Below are positions 42,919 through 50,737 of a DNA stretch of 64,000 nucleotides, one piece after another (position 1 is the stretch's first letter; each line of letters begins with the position of its first letter). The DNA comes from Lutimonas halocynthiae (lineage in GTDB: Bacteria > Bacteroidota > Bacteroidia > Flavobacteriales > Flavobacteriaceae), in contig NZ_JAUFQO010000005.1 of the NCBI RefSeq assembly GCF_030409835.1, forward strand, positions 1 to 64,000. The letters are read 5' to 3'. Under the pieces are notes generated by a model. It searched no databases and was not told where the DNA came from. It worked only from the letters and a program-made list of their open reading frames with translations. The position numbers were made by a program, and so were the translations under genes.

Positions 42919-43728
42919 ATGCAGAAAGCATTCATTTTTCTAACAATTATTACAATTGGACTTTTAACCAGTTGCAATCAAGGTACAAAGAAGATTAATC
43001 AAAATGACCAAGAAAGCACAAAGACTGAAAATTCTATTCTTGGTAAATGGGTAAGGATTGGACACTCGGGACCAATAAGTTTTGATTTTAAAGAAAATGG
43101 AATAATTGAAGGCGATTTTGGAAACGACCGAACAATTGATATCATTTCAGAATATGAAATAAGAAATGATACGATCATTTTCCAAGATAAGGAAGGTAAA
43201 ATGTGTCCAGAAAAAGGAATTTATAAAATTTATGAAAATAATTATTATATAGCTTTTGATTTAATAGATGATAATTGTAACGGAAGAATTAAAACAACAT
43301 TGGGATTTTGGACAAAACCAAATTTCAAGGAATTACTGGGTGAACTTGATAAAAAATTATCTAATAATCCAAATGCAAATTTGCACCTAAATCGAGCAAG
43401 ATTATATATGGCAATTGGCGAGCCAAAAAAGGCAAGGCCAGATTTTGATAATTATATAAAGAGTGATTCAACTAATGCACGAGTTTATATAAACAGAGCA
43501 GGGACAAGATTTCCAAATGATATGAAAGGAGTTGTGTTTGATTGCAATAAAGCTATCGAATTAGATTCAAATCAAAAGAATGCATATTTCATGCGCGGAT
43601 TAGCTTTATATGAACTGGGAGAGAAAGAACAGGCTTGTGAGAGTTTTAGTAAAGCCATTGAATTGGGATTTTCAATATTGAAAATTGCGGAACAGGAAAA
43701 ATGTGCTGAATATTGGAATAATGAGTAA
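42919..43728 (+). CDS. TPR-containing lipoprotein
   Basis: A 269-residue lipoprotein (LLTS-Cys19). Residues about 30-135 are beta-rich, like a lipocalin-type DUF (LGKWVRIGHSGPISFDF ... EYEIRNDTIIF). Residues about 145-260 hold three TPR units (NLHLNRARLYMAIGEPKKA, ARVYINRAG, NAYFMRGLALYELGEKEQA). Likely a protein-binding envelope lipoprotein; function unknown. ATG start 35 bases after the degenerate site. Confidence 0.75.
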   Translation: MQKAFIFLTIITIGLLTSCNQGTKKINQNDQESTKTENSILGKWVRIGHSGPISFDFKENGIIEGDFGNDRTIDIISEYEIRNDTIIFQDKEGKMCPEKGIYKIYENNYYIAFDLIDDNCNGRIKTTLGFWTKPNFKELLGELDKKLSNNPNANLHLNRARLYMAIGEPKKARPDFDNYIKSDSTNARVYINRAGTRFPNDMKGVVFDCNKAIELDSNQKNAYFMRGLALYELGEKEQACESFSKAIELGFSILKIAEQEKCAEYWNNE

Positions 43729-43741
43729 TAGAAAAAGAATG

Positions 43742-43883
43742 TAAAGGCTATAACAGTGTATATAAAAAATTGCCAAAACAGTTCGAAAATAGAGCATTGT
43801 AATCCAATTTAGATTTATAGTAAATTGGAAAATCAGTGCTTCAAAGTCGGCAACTTTTCATATGCTCACTGTTGTGCTTCATT
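43742..43883 (+). repeat. attC-like site
   Basis: Left box TAAAGGCTATAAC; its AGCC core complements the decayed right box at 42874. Left arm GTGTATATAAAAAATTGCC; right arm GGCAACTTTTCATATGC. Right box GTTGTGCTTCATT (43871-43883) opens the shared 5' leader. Confidence 0.7.
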
Positions 43884-43901
43884 ATAACCAACCACTAACT
43901 A

Positions 43902-44000
43902 ATGATAAAATTCTTTAGAGGACGGAGTGTGAAGAAAACGTCTAGTAGACATTTTTAACGAACGAGCCAGCCTGCAGCGCTGGAATTAAAGGTGAAAAAG
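43902..44000 (+). other. Broken DUF6090 start plus short insertion
   Basis: ATG 43902 opens MIKFFRG..., the DUF6090 N-terminus, then 12 more codons and a stop at 43956-43958. The foreign-looking segment from about 43919 to 43990 carries GTCTAGTAGAC and AGCCTGCAGCGCTGG inverted repeats. After it the DUF6090 gene restarts at 44001. This looks like a small element inserted after the sixth codon with rescue of translation from a second start. Confidence 0.6.
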
Positions 44001-44771
44001 ATGATTAAATTATTTAGACAAATTAGACAAAACCTTCTGATGGAAAACAAAACTGGAAAGTCTGCCTTGCCGGCAGGCAGGTATTTCAAATATGCACTTG
44101 GAGAAATTGTCTTGGTGGTCATTGGAATTTTAATAGCGTTGCAGATTAACAATTGGAATGAGGAAAGAAAAGGAAAACATATGGCCAAACAATACGCCAA
44201 AGACTTGGTTCGAGACTTAATTCAAGATACACTAGCGTTAAACCAGTTAATCAAATTTCAGAATGAAACATCTAATGGTTTAGACACCTTAATTACTTTT
44301 AAAAATAAAGATTTATATCAATCTAGTATTAATGACTCTCTGCACGTTCTATTCAGGAAGTATTGTATGAATATTGGAACATTTAAAAATAATGAAAACA
44401 CCTTAAGTCAATTGAAAAGTGCGGGTGAACTAGTTTTATTTAATGAAGCTGTGAAAGACAGCATTATATCCTTTGAAATGTCTATTTCAGAATTAATCAA
44501 ACAAGGTGAATTCTATAGAAGTGCTTATAAAAGCAATAGAACTATTTCGAAGAAAATATTGGATTATTCTGTATTTTTAGATTCTACATATTTTAAAAAA
44601 GGAAATTATACAGGTAAAATGTTACCAAAGGGTTACTATACAGATAACACAACTCGAGAATTATTTAATGAATTAGCTATACTAAAAGCGATATCTGCAA
44701 ACTATTTAAATAATTATTTAAAACTGCATTTGAATAAGACAGAAAACTTAATTCAATTATTAACTATATAA
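44001..44771 (+). CDS. DUF6090-family membrane protein
   Basis: A 256-residue DUF6090 protein (MIKLFRQIRQ, GC-palindrome-encoded SALPAGR, helix GEIVLVVIGILIALQINNWNEERK, helical soluble domain). Third paralogue in the array. A copy of the first six codons remains upstream at 43902, cut off by an insertion. GTG 43992 is an alternative start. Function unknown. Confidence 0.85.
   Translation: MIKLFRQIRQNLLMENKTGKSALPAGRYFKYALGEIVLVVIGILIALQINNWNEERKGKHMAKQYAKDLVRDLIQDTLALNQLIKFQNETSNGLDTLITFKNKDLYQSSINDSLHVLFRKYCMNIGTFKNNENTLSQLKSAGELVLFNEAVKDSIISFEMSISELIKQGEFYRSAYKSNRTISKKILDYSVFLDSTYFKKGNYTGKMLPKGYYTDNTTRELFNELAILKAISANYLNNYLKLHLNKTENLIQLLTI
44062..44082. repeat. GC-rich palindrome inside DUF6090 coding sequence
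   Basis: CTGCCTTGCCGGCAGGCAGG lies in frame at the same codon place as the copy at 17376. The two genes therefore descend from one ancestor that already had the insertion. Confidence 0.82.
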
Positions 44772-44813
44772 TATAAATTGGAAGTAAATTGAATGCTATC
44801 TATTTTAACAAAT

Positions 44814-44956
44814 AACGAAAGCCAACAACGTATATAAAAAATAGTGGTTTAAGTGCATAAACAACAAGGAATTAATAAAATAGAGGTCATTGTAAAACCG
44901 AAAAATTAGTGTGTAAAAATCCGCTACTCCTCATATCCACACCGTTGGCGTTAATT
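44814..44956 (+). repeat. attC-like site (AGTGGTTTAAGTG subtype)
   Basis: Left box AACGAAAGCCAAC pairs 9 of 13 with the box at 43871. Left arm CGTATATAAAAAATAGTGG; right arm CCGCTACTCCTCATATCC. Right box GTTGGCGTTAATT (44944-44956). Confidence 0.78.
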
Positions 44957-44970
44957 TAAACGAACTCAAA

Positions 44971-45789
44971 ATGATTAAAAAACTAAAATTCATATTAATT
45001 GGATTTTTCGTATTTATTTCCTGTAAACAAAAACAAGAAACTACAGAAATCGATTGGGTTTTTGTAAAAGGCGGAACATTTGAACAAGGCAAAAATCAAA
45101 TTTTAATCAGTCCAAAAGGAGATTCTATAAAGGGTTTTACAAGTCCTCATCGATTTATAGAAATTAGTGACTTCTACATTAGCAAATATGAAATCACAGT
45201 TGAACAATTTAAAGAGTTTAGCAAGAGCACAGGAAAAAAAATGCCAGAACCACCAATCGAAAATGCTTATGGAAAGAAAGTATACTATAAGTGGGAAAGT
45301 GAAAAACCTATGCTCGCAACCTGGGACGAAGCGAATGAATTTGCTAAATGGGCAGGAGGAAGATTACCAACCGAAGCGGAATGGGAATATGCGGCAAAAG
45401 GAGGCCAAAAGAGCAAAGGATTTAAATATAGTGGAAGTAACAATCCAATTGAGATTGGTTGGGTTAGAGAAAATTCTGATAGCACTTTTCACAAAGTAGG
45501 ACTTCTCAAACCTAATGAACTTGGCATTTATGATATGACAGGAAATGTTGGAGAATGGGTTTTTGATTGGTACAATCCTGAAAAAGATAGTTTAGTCAGT
45601 AAAGTCAATCCACGAGGACCACCGGATGGTAACGGCAAGATTTCAAAGGGTGTAAGTTGGTTTTATGACACACAAGGAGCTGACGGAAAACCTTTAGAAT
45701 ATGGAATTCATATGCCAGAAGTAAGGTATCAATCACCGATAAACACACGAAATGATGGATTCGGATTTAGAATTGCAAAAGATAAATAA
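44971..45789 (+). CDS. FGE/SUMF1-like lipoprotein
   Basis: A 272-residue lipoprotein (VFIS-Cys18) with one formylglycine-generating-enzyme-type domain: FVKGGTFEQG at the start, YEITVEQFKEF, GGRLPTEAEWEYAAKGG, DMTGNVGEWVFDWY, and GFGFRIAKD at the end. Catalytic Cys/Ser positions of true FGE cannot be confirmed, so a structural or GldK-like role is possible. GldJ/GldK-type gliding lipoproteins of flavobacteria share this fold. Confidence 0.85.
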   Translation: MIKKLKFILIGFFVFISCKQKQETTEIDWVFVKGGTFEQGKNQILISPKGDSIKGFTSPHRFIEISDFYISKYEITVEQFKEFSKSTGKKMPEPPIENAYGKKVYYKWESEKPMLATWDEANEFAKWAGGRLPTEAEWEYAAKGGQKSKGFKYSGSNNPIEIGWVRENSDSTFHKVGLLKPNELGIYDMTGNVGEWVFDWYNPEKDSLVSKVNPRGPPDGNGKISKGVSWFYDTQGADGKPLEYGIHMPEVRYQSPINTRNDGFGFRIAKDK

Positions 45790-45791
45790 AA

Positions 45792-45897
45792 AACGATGGC
45801 CAACAACGGCTATAACCTGCCTGCCCGCAGTTTCGGTTTGTATTTGCTAATTTAGTTGTTGAAACACACAACAAAACAGATACCATAAGTAGTAGCC
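45792..45897 (+). repeat. Degenerate attC-like site with GC palindrome remnant
   Basis: Left box AACGATGGCCAAC partly complements the box at 44944. It continues AACGGCTATAACCTGCCTGC, with a palindrome remnant in the arm, then CACACAACAAAACAGATACC. The right box is decayed to about AGTAGTAGCC. Confidence 0.6.
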
Positions 45898-45911
45898 AAA
45901 AAATAGACATC

Positions 45912-45962
45912 ATGAAAAAAACACTAATCATTCTGACATCAATCTTCTCAATTGGATTGTAA
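45912..45962 (+). pseudogene. Orphan signal-peptide remnant
   Basis: Sixteen codons (MKKTLIILTSIFSIGL) followed by a stop. This is the start of a secreted protein whose body is gone. Nine bases later the acetyltransferase-like gene begins, so the junction marks a deletion that fused two cassettes. Confidence 0.55.
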
Positions 45963-45971
45963 CATATAATT

Positions 45972-46454
45972 ATGACTCAAAGCAAACCTTTTATCCCGAC
46001 TGATTTTAAAGTGCCTGACACATTGCAAAATGAACACTTTAGAATTAGAATGCTCTCCGTTAACGATGTTGTAAAAGATTACGATGCTGTAATGTCTAGT
46101 GTTCAGCATTTAAAGGCAATGTATCCGACATCTAATTGGCCTTCAAAGGATTTTACCTTCGAACAGAATTTAATTGATTTGGGATGGCATCAAAAGGAAT
46201 TTCAAATGAGAAGTTCATTTGCCTATACTGTTGTTAGTATAGATGAAAACCAAGTTCTTGGTTGTCTATATATTAATCCAACAACTAAAGGAGATTATGA
46301 TGCAAGTATCACCATGTGGGTAAGGGCAAGTGAAGTAGGCAATCGACTTGATTCGATCTTATTTGAATCTGTTAAAAAATGGATTTCGGAAGATTGGCCA
46401 TTTCAAAAAGTTGCCTATCCTGGAAGGGAGATAAGTTGGGAACAATGGAAATAA
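45972..46454 (+). CDS. GNAT-like acetyltransferase
   Basis: A 160-residue protein with the GNAT-like layout: SVNDVVKDYDAVMSS early, FAYTVVSIDENQVLGCLYINP (strands 4-5), and YDASITMWVRASEVGNRLDSIL. The acetyl-CoA loop is not the usual Q/RxxGxG/A, so activity is uncertain. The gene follows a truncated secretion leader and may have lost its own promoter. Confidence 0.65.
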   Translation: MTQSKPFIPTDFKVPDTLQNEHFRIRMLSVNDVVKDYDAVMSSVQHLKAMYPTSNWPSKDFTFEQNLIDLGWHQKEFQMRSSFAYTVVSIDENQVLGCLYINPTTKGDYDASITMWVRASEVGNRLDSILFESVKKWISEDWPFQKVAYPGREISWEQWK

Positions 46455-46464
46455 ATGAAATAAT

Positions 46465-46536
46465 TACTGTTTACAACAAAGTGTATAGTGCATACCAATT
46501 GGGATACGCATCATACACAAAACGTTAGCCACAATT
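46465..46536 (+). repeat. Short attC-like site (about 70 bases)
   Basis: A compact site with left box TACTGTTTACAAC, arms AAGTGTATAGTGCATACC and GGGATACGCATCATACAC, right box GTTAGCCACAATT (46524-46536). This shape is close to classical attC sites. The left box does not match the decayed preceding right box, as expected after a deletion. Confidence 0.8.
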
Positions 46537-46580
46537 AACCTAAATTTTCAACTCAAAATTTGTTTTTAAAATTTCACATC

Positions 46581-47822
46581 ATGAATACACTTCTTAAGCT
46601 ACGTTTCCATTATCTTTCTCTGTCATTCTCATTGTTGCTAGGTACGTCATTAGTTTTCGCCCAGGACAGTGAAGCCAATGCCACGCCATCCTTGCTGCTT
46701 GGTCAAGGCGATCAACTTCCGCGAGTAAAAGTAGGACTTGCAACAGGCAATCCACATTTAGTTACAGCCTTGAAAGAAATTGTAAAAGACGCCGATGCCG
46801 CGCTTGAGCAACCTGTCGCCAACGTAGTTGACGAGGGAGCCCTTCCGCCAAGCGGTGACCCACACGACTATTACAGTTATAGCCCTTATTGGTGGCCGAA
46901 TCCTGAGAACCCAGATGGCCCTTACATTTGGCGCGACGGAGAAGTAAATCCTGATCGTAATACTTCCGACATCGTGAGGATTAAAGCTATGGTTGATAGA
47001 GTCACGTCGCTGGTACCTGCTTGGTATTTTACCGGCGACGAGCGCTATGCGGAAAGTGCTGTTGAGCAAATTCGCGCTTGGTTCCTCGATCCTGCAACGA
47101 ATATGAATCCTAATGTGCAGTTCGGCCAGAAACGCCGTGGTCACAATTATAATAGCCCATCGGGAGTCTTAGAGGCATGGCGTATGCGCTGGGTGATCGA
47201 TTGTGCGATTCTACTGGAATCCTTTCCAGGGTGGACAGAAGAAGACGCAAACGCATTGCGCAGTTGGTTTAGCCAATTCGCAACTTGGATGGTGGAAAGC
47301 CCTACAGGTATCGAAGAGTCCATGCAACCGAACAACCATGGTTCTTGGTATAATGCCCAACTCATTCTTTACGCACTCTATGGCGAAAATTTCGACCTAG
47401 CGCGCAAACAACTTGACGGCATGCCTGCACGTATATTTTCACAAGTCTTCATTGATGGACGGCAACCGCAGGAGCTCATCCGCACTCGGTCGCTAAGCTA
47501 CAGCATTTACAATGCCCGGGCTCTAATTACTGTGGCCCGTCTTGGTCGGCATCTCGACTACGACCTCTTTGCTTATCGCAGTTTAGAAGGCCGGAGCATA
47601 AGACTCGCTGTAGACTATATGACGCCATTTATTCTCGGTGAGAAAGAATGGCCTATTATGCAACTTCGGACCCACAGTAATGGAAGCGCTGCACAGCTAT
47701 ATTGGAATGCGGCAAAAGGTTTTCAGGATCCCGAATACGCTAAGCTGCTGCGCAAACTGCCAGAATCGCCTCTTCCATCTTCTATTGTGCAATTACTCGA
47801 TCCACTTCCGGAAGGCTGGTAA
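46581..47822 (+). CDS. Alginate lyase family (PL5-like) enzyme
   Basis: A 413-residue secreted polysaccharide lyase (signal ending VFAQ). The alpha-toroid domain has SYSPYWWPNPENPDGPY, a PNNHGSWYNAQ motif with N252-H253, and R303-S-L-S-Y307; these match the Asn/His/Arg/Tyr set of PL5 alginate lyases. It would cleave mannuronate-rich alginate or a related polymer by beta-elimination. The coding sequence is strikingly richer in G+C than its neighbours, with different codon use, so recent transfer from another lineage is likely. Confidence 0.88.
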   Translation: MNTLLKLRFHYLSLSFSLLLGTSLVFAQDSEANATPSLLLGQGDQLPRVKVGLATGNPHLVTALKEIVKDADAALEQPVANVVDEGALPPSGDPHDYYSYSPYWWPNPENPDGPYIWRDGEVNPDRNTSDIVRIKAMVDRVTSLVPAWYFTGDERYAESAVEQIRAWFLDPATNMNPNVQFGQKRRGHNYNSPSGVLEAWRMRWVIDCAILLESFPGWTEEDANALRSWFSQFATWMVESPTGIEESMQPNNHGSWYNAQLILYALYGENFDLARKQLDGMPARIFSQVFIDGRQPQELIRTRSLSYSIYNARALITVARLGRHLDYDLFAYRSLEGRSIRLAVDYMTPFILGEKEWPIMQLRTHSNGSAAQLYWNAAKGFQDPEYAKLLRKLPESPLPSSIVQLLDPLPEGW

Positions 47823-47964
47823 ACCCTGCTTGATCTAAAAATCTTGGCCGAGTCCATTTTCGGGTAAGTACAGATGACGAAATGCCATGACAATAAAAAG
47901 TGAATTGGGATAATGAGGTTGACGAGCCAGCAGATAAATTGGTACATAAATTTAGTAGGAAAAT
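47823..47964. other. Noncoding stretch after the lyase gene
   Basis: About 140 bases between the lyase stop and the next left box. The first part keeps the mixed G+C composition of the lyase, so it probably came with the transferred segment. I see no gene or clear terminator. Confidence 0.4.
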
Positions 47965-48120
47965 CACAATGACTAACATCTTATATATCCTACCTGCAGG
48001 CAGGTTAATTGCTGCGGAATTCCCTCGCGGAAATTCACTTGAATTAATTAACTTCGTTGTTCGTCGAAAAATATAACCGATTTATGGCAACGAACCATAC
48101 ACAAATCGTTAGCAAAAAGC
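47965..48120 (+). repeat. attC-like site with GC palindrome
   Basis: Left box CACAATGACTAAC, left arm ATCTTATATATCC interrupted by the palindrome CCTACCTGCAGGCAGG (47989-48005), then TTAATTGCTGCGG. The loop has GGAATTCCCTCGCGGAAATT, and the right arm is CAACGAACCATACAC. Right box GTTAGCAAAAAGC (48108-48120). Confidence 0.75.
47989..48005. repeat. GC-rich palindrome splitting an attC arm
   Basis: CCTACCTGCAGGCAGGT is inserted in the left arm at the same relative place (just before TTAATTG) as the copy at 34553. Confidence 0.75.
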
Positions 48121-48131
48121 TAAAACAACAA

Positions 48132-48406
48132 ATGAAGAATATAATACTGATTCTATTTTTTTACATTATTATCTATAGTTGGATTTAGTCAAAATGATAA
48201 TAATTCTGATATCAAAGATGCAATTCCTGCTGGTTCAGATTTAAAGGGAGAATCTGATTTTGAAACTCACAGTGAAAATAGTAGGAGATTTATCCCCAAA
48301 ACCTTTGAGTTTTAGAGTGAAAGATAGTTTGGATACCAAACAAAAAATTGACTTTATTTCAATTGATACAGGTAATGTTAGTCATGGAATGAAAATTTCA
48401 GATTGA
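48132..48406 (+). pseudogene. Frameshifted secreted-protein pseudogene
   Basis: The frame opens with a signal peptide (MKNIILILFF) but shifts within it; a second frame reads LLSIVGFSQNDNNSDIKDAI to about 48316; a third reads LKLTVKIVGDLSPKPLSFRV and ends at 48404-48406. Two frameshifts in about 275 bases show a decayed small secreted protein. It probably ended in an ExbD- or TonB-like tail, but I cannot name it. Confidence 0.6.
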
Positions 48407-48413
48407 AATGGAG

Positions 48414-48546
48414 TTAATTTGCCAACAACGGGTATAAGCAATAGCTTCTATTCATAACAAAACGGAAATCAAAGTAAGAATAAACAATAAAACATAATCA
48501 ATAGTCTGGATGAGTTAAGCTCATACCTCCTCTGTTGGCACCATTT
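48414..48546 (+). repeat. attC-like site (GCAATAGCTT subtype)
   Basis: Left box TTAATTTGCCAAC pairs 8 of 13 with the box at 48108. Arms GGGTATAAGCAATAGC and GAGTTAAGCTCATACC. The right box GTTGGCACCATTT (48534-48546) is preceded by CTCCTCT, not TACC. Confidence 0.75.
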
Positions 48547-48558
48547 AAATCAATCAAT

Positions 48559-48936
48559 ATGAAAGTTACAGCCGAAAAAAATGAAAAGGTTGCCAATATG
48601 ATATTTGCATCCATTTATCCACTTTACCTCAATAGATTAGAGAAAAATGGAAGAACAAAAGAAGAACTCAATCAAGTAATTAAATGGTTTACTGGTTTTG
48701 ATCAGGATGCTTTACAAGCACTTATTGATGAAAAAGCAACCTTTAGAACATTTTTTCAAAAAGCCAAAATAAATCCAAACGCACATATGATTAAAGGAGT
48801 GGTTTGTGGTTATCGAATTGAAGAAATAGAGGATGAGTTTGAATTGTATAAACAATGTAGACAAATGGAAAAGCTGATTGATGAATTGGCCAGAGGTCGT
48901 AAAATGGAGAAAATTTTAAGGGAAGAAAAGAGATAA
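48559..48936 (+). CDS. DUF2200 family protein
   Basis: A 125-residue cytoplasmic protein matching DUF2200: KVANMIFASIYPLYLNRLEKN at the start, EELNQVIKWFTGFD, FFQKAKINPNAHMIKGVVCGYRIEEIED, ending LIDELARGRKMEKI. Full length for the family, whose function is unknown. Single gene of its cassette. Confidence 0.9.
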   Translation: MKVTAEKNEKVANMIFASIYPLYLNRLEKNGRTKEELNQVIKWFTGFDQDALQALIDEKATFRTFFQKAKINPNAHMIKGVVCGYRIEEIEDEFELYKQCRQMEKLIDELARGRKMEKILREEKR

Positions 48937-49077
48937 AACTGTTGTCAACAAAGTATCATTAATAGCGGTTTAATCGACAAAACGAAAATATAAGCATAAA
49001 ACATAGGTCAGTGCTAATCTGAAGCTTAGTGAGTATAAAACCACGACTATTGATTCACGAGACCGTCGTGTATAATT
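48937..49077 (+). repeat. attC-like site with mutated right box
   Basis: Left box AACTGTTGTCAAC pairs 10 of 13 with the box at 48534. Left arm AAAGTATCATTAATAGCGG; right arm CCACGACTATTGATTCACG. The right box is GTCGTGTATAATT (49065-49077), GTC for GTT; the closing left box at 50001 carries the matching change (ending GAC), so the boxes co-vary. Confidence 0.78.
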
Positions 49078-49098
49078 AGAATCCAGTAGGAATAACCA

Positions 49099-49995
49099 AT
49101 GAAACTATCAAAAGTTAACTATCTTAAAGCGAGGGACTTCATTTTGACAAATGCAAGAATGATTGAAAGGCGTTTATTTGAATTTCATTTTGTAAACGGA
49201 AATATGAATGGTGTTTTTCACGCCGTTTATGCTTACCGAAATCCTGATGGTGGATTTGGGCATGGAATGGAACCAGATACTGCATCACCAGAGAGTCAAC
49301 CCCTCTTTAGCATTATGGCACTTGAAACGTTAGATGAAGTTGGTTATCTGACCAAAGAAATTATTCTAAATGACTTTATGCCCTATTTTGAAAGCATAAC
49401 AACAGAAAATGGTGGAATTCCGTGGATGTTTAAACCCACAAGCACCTATCCCTGTGAAGCGCATTTTAAAACAGTTAAAGAATGGAGTGCTTTAAGCACG
49501 ACTGCACCACTACTTGGAATTTTGGAAAAATATGAGATTGATATTCCTTGGATGAAAAAAGCGGAACAGTTTGTTTGGGGTGAATTTGAGAGAATAAAGG
49601 ATAAACACGTTTTTTGCTATTTATGTGTACCAAGATGGTTAACTTTTTTGAAGTACACTAAGAGTCAAGAGAAAGCAATAAAAACAATAAATGACTTAAA
49701 AAACTGGATATCGAATAACGGAATAATTTGTGAAGATAAATCTGATGACGGTTGGGGTCTTTATGGAAAACCACATAGTTTAAATTATGCCACATCTTCC
49801 GAAAGCATTCTATATTCGTTATTCACCAAAGAGACAATCCAATCTGACTTAAATGAACTAATCAATAGACAAAAAGAAGATGGACAATGGGATACTTGGT
49901 ATGGCATTAGTGAAGGAACAAAATTAGAGTGGGCTGGTATTCAAACACTATGGGCGTTAAAGACCTTGAAAAATTATGATAAAATTGAAAAATAA
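49099..49995 (+). CDS. Prenyltransferase/squalene-cyclase-like toroid protein
   Basis: A 298-residue protein with repeated helix pairs and QW-like motifs (AYRNPDGGFGHGMEPDT, TENGGIPWMF, KSDDGWGLYG, NRQKEDGQWDTW). This pattern fits the alpha/alpha-toroid fold of terpene cyclases and protein prenyltransferase beta subunits, though the DxDD catalytic motif is not seen. No signal peptide. Function unknown; may bind a small ligand. Single gene of its cassette. Confidence 0.75.
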   Translation: MKLSKVNYLKARDFILTNARMIERRLFEFHFVNGNMNGVFHAVYAYRNPDGGFGHGMEPDTASPESQPLFSIMALETLDEVGYLTKEIILNDFMPYFESITTENGGIPWMFKPTSTYPCEAHFKTVKEWSALSTTAPLLGILEKYEIDIPWMKKAEQFVWGEFERIKDKHVFCYLCVPRWLTFLKYTKSQEKAIKTINDLKNWISNNGIICEDKSDDGWGLYGKPHSLNYATSSESILYSLFTKETIQSDLNELINRQKEDGQWDTWYGISEGTKLEWAGIQTLWALKTLKNYDKIEK

Positions 49996-50000
49996 ATAAA

Positions 50001-50141
50001 AACAACACAAGACACCGTGTAAAAAAAATGTTGGTAAAAGCTAATTTACGAAAGCCATGCAGACTTTCTATCTGTGATTTGCTTTCTAATTTCAGCGCTT
50101 AAAACACGTAGCTTTCCTTACAGAGAACGTTGGCAGAAATG
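50001..50141 (+). repeat. attC-like site
   Basis: Left box AACAACACAAGAC pairs 9 of 13 with the box at 49065. Left arm CCGTGTAAAAAAAATGTTGG; the right arm contains AACACGTAGCTTTCCTTACAG. Right box GTTGGCAGAAATG (50129-50141). Confidence 0.7.
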
Positions 50142-50198
50142 AAAAAGAAAATTTAAATCAATCCACAACTAATCATATCCAAACCATTGTAGCCAATT
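50142..50198 (+). repeat. Orphan right half of an attC-like site
   Basis: AAATTTAAATCAATCCACAACTAATCATATCC is the right part of the subtype seen at 1 and 4740, ending with right box ATTGTAGCCAATT (50186-50198). It directly follows a complete site, so the intervening cassette has been deleted. Confidence 0.7.
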
Positions 50199-50218
50199 TA
50201 ACCAGTCAAAACTGAAAA

Positions 50219-50683
50219 GTGGAATTTATAAAACTGAAAGAACTATCAAAAACTAATAAACAAGAAGTTCTTAATCTTTGGAATAACGAATACCCTGAAA
50301 AATTGAATTATAATACTCTTGAGGATTTTGAAAATTATCTTGAAAACTTGACTGAGCAATCTCATATTTTAATGATTAATGAAACTGAAGAAATTAAAGG
50401 TTGGTATTTTGACTTTATACGAGAGGGTGAAAAATGGTTTGCAATAGTTATAGATTCCAAACTTCAAGGAAAAGGACATGGTACAAAAATTCTTAAAATT
50501 GCAAAAGAAAAAGAGATTGATTTAAGTGGTTGGGTAATTGACCATAACAGCGATAGAAGGAGAAATGGAGAAATTTACATATCGCCTATTGATTTTTATT
50601 TAAAAAACGGATTTAAAAGGTTAGATAAAAACAGACTAGAACTTGAAAAAATATCTGCGGTACGGATAAAATGGAGGAAATAA
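50219..50683 (+). CDS. GNAT-family N-acetyltransferase
   Basis: A 154-residue GNAT protein. FAIVIDSKLQGKGHGTKILKIAKEK holds the acetyl-CoA loop (QGKGHG, fitting Q/RxxGxG/A), with ETEEIKGWYFDF before it. Substrate unknown. The GTG start at 50219 is chosen since it gives the N-terminal strand EFIKLKEL. Single gene, followed within 3 bases by a minimal site. Confidence 0.83.
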   Translation: MEFIKLKELSKTNKQEVLNLWNNEYPEKLNYNTLEDFENYLENLTEQSHILMINETEEIKGWYFDFIREGEKWFAIVIDSKLQGKGHGTKILKIAKEKEIDLSGWVIDHNSDRRRNGEIYISPIDFYLKNGFKRLDKNRLELEKISAVRIKWRK

Positions 50684-50685
50684 AA

Positions 50686-50722
50686 AACTGGTTACAACAT
50701 TGGTTATACGTTACCAAACATT
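50686..50722 (+). repeat. Minimal attC-like site (37 bases)
   Basis: Left box AACTGGTTACAAC pairs 10 of 13 with the box at 50186. It is followed by only ATTGGTTATAC and the right box GTTACCAAACATT (50710-50722). The whole hairpin stem and loop are deleted, which shows the sites can collapse. Confidence 0.65.
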
Positions 50723-50737
50723 ATAAAAACTTAAACA

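Noticed and set aside
46560-47979. Overlapping long frames in the lyase region on both strands
   Set aside because: The higher G+C of the lyase gene opens long antisense and alternative frames. Only the + frame at 46581 has a signal peptide and conserved motifs.
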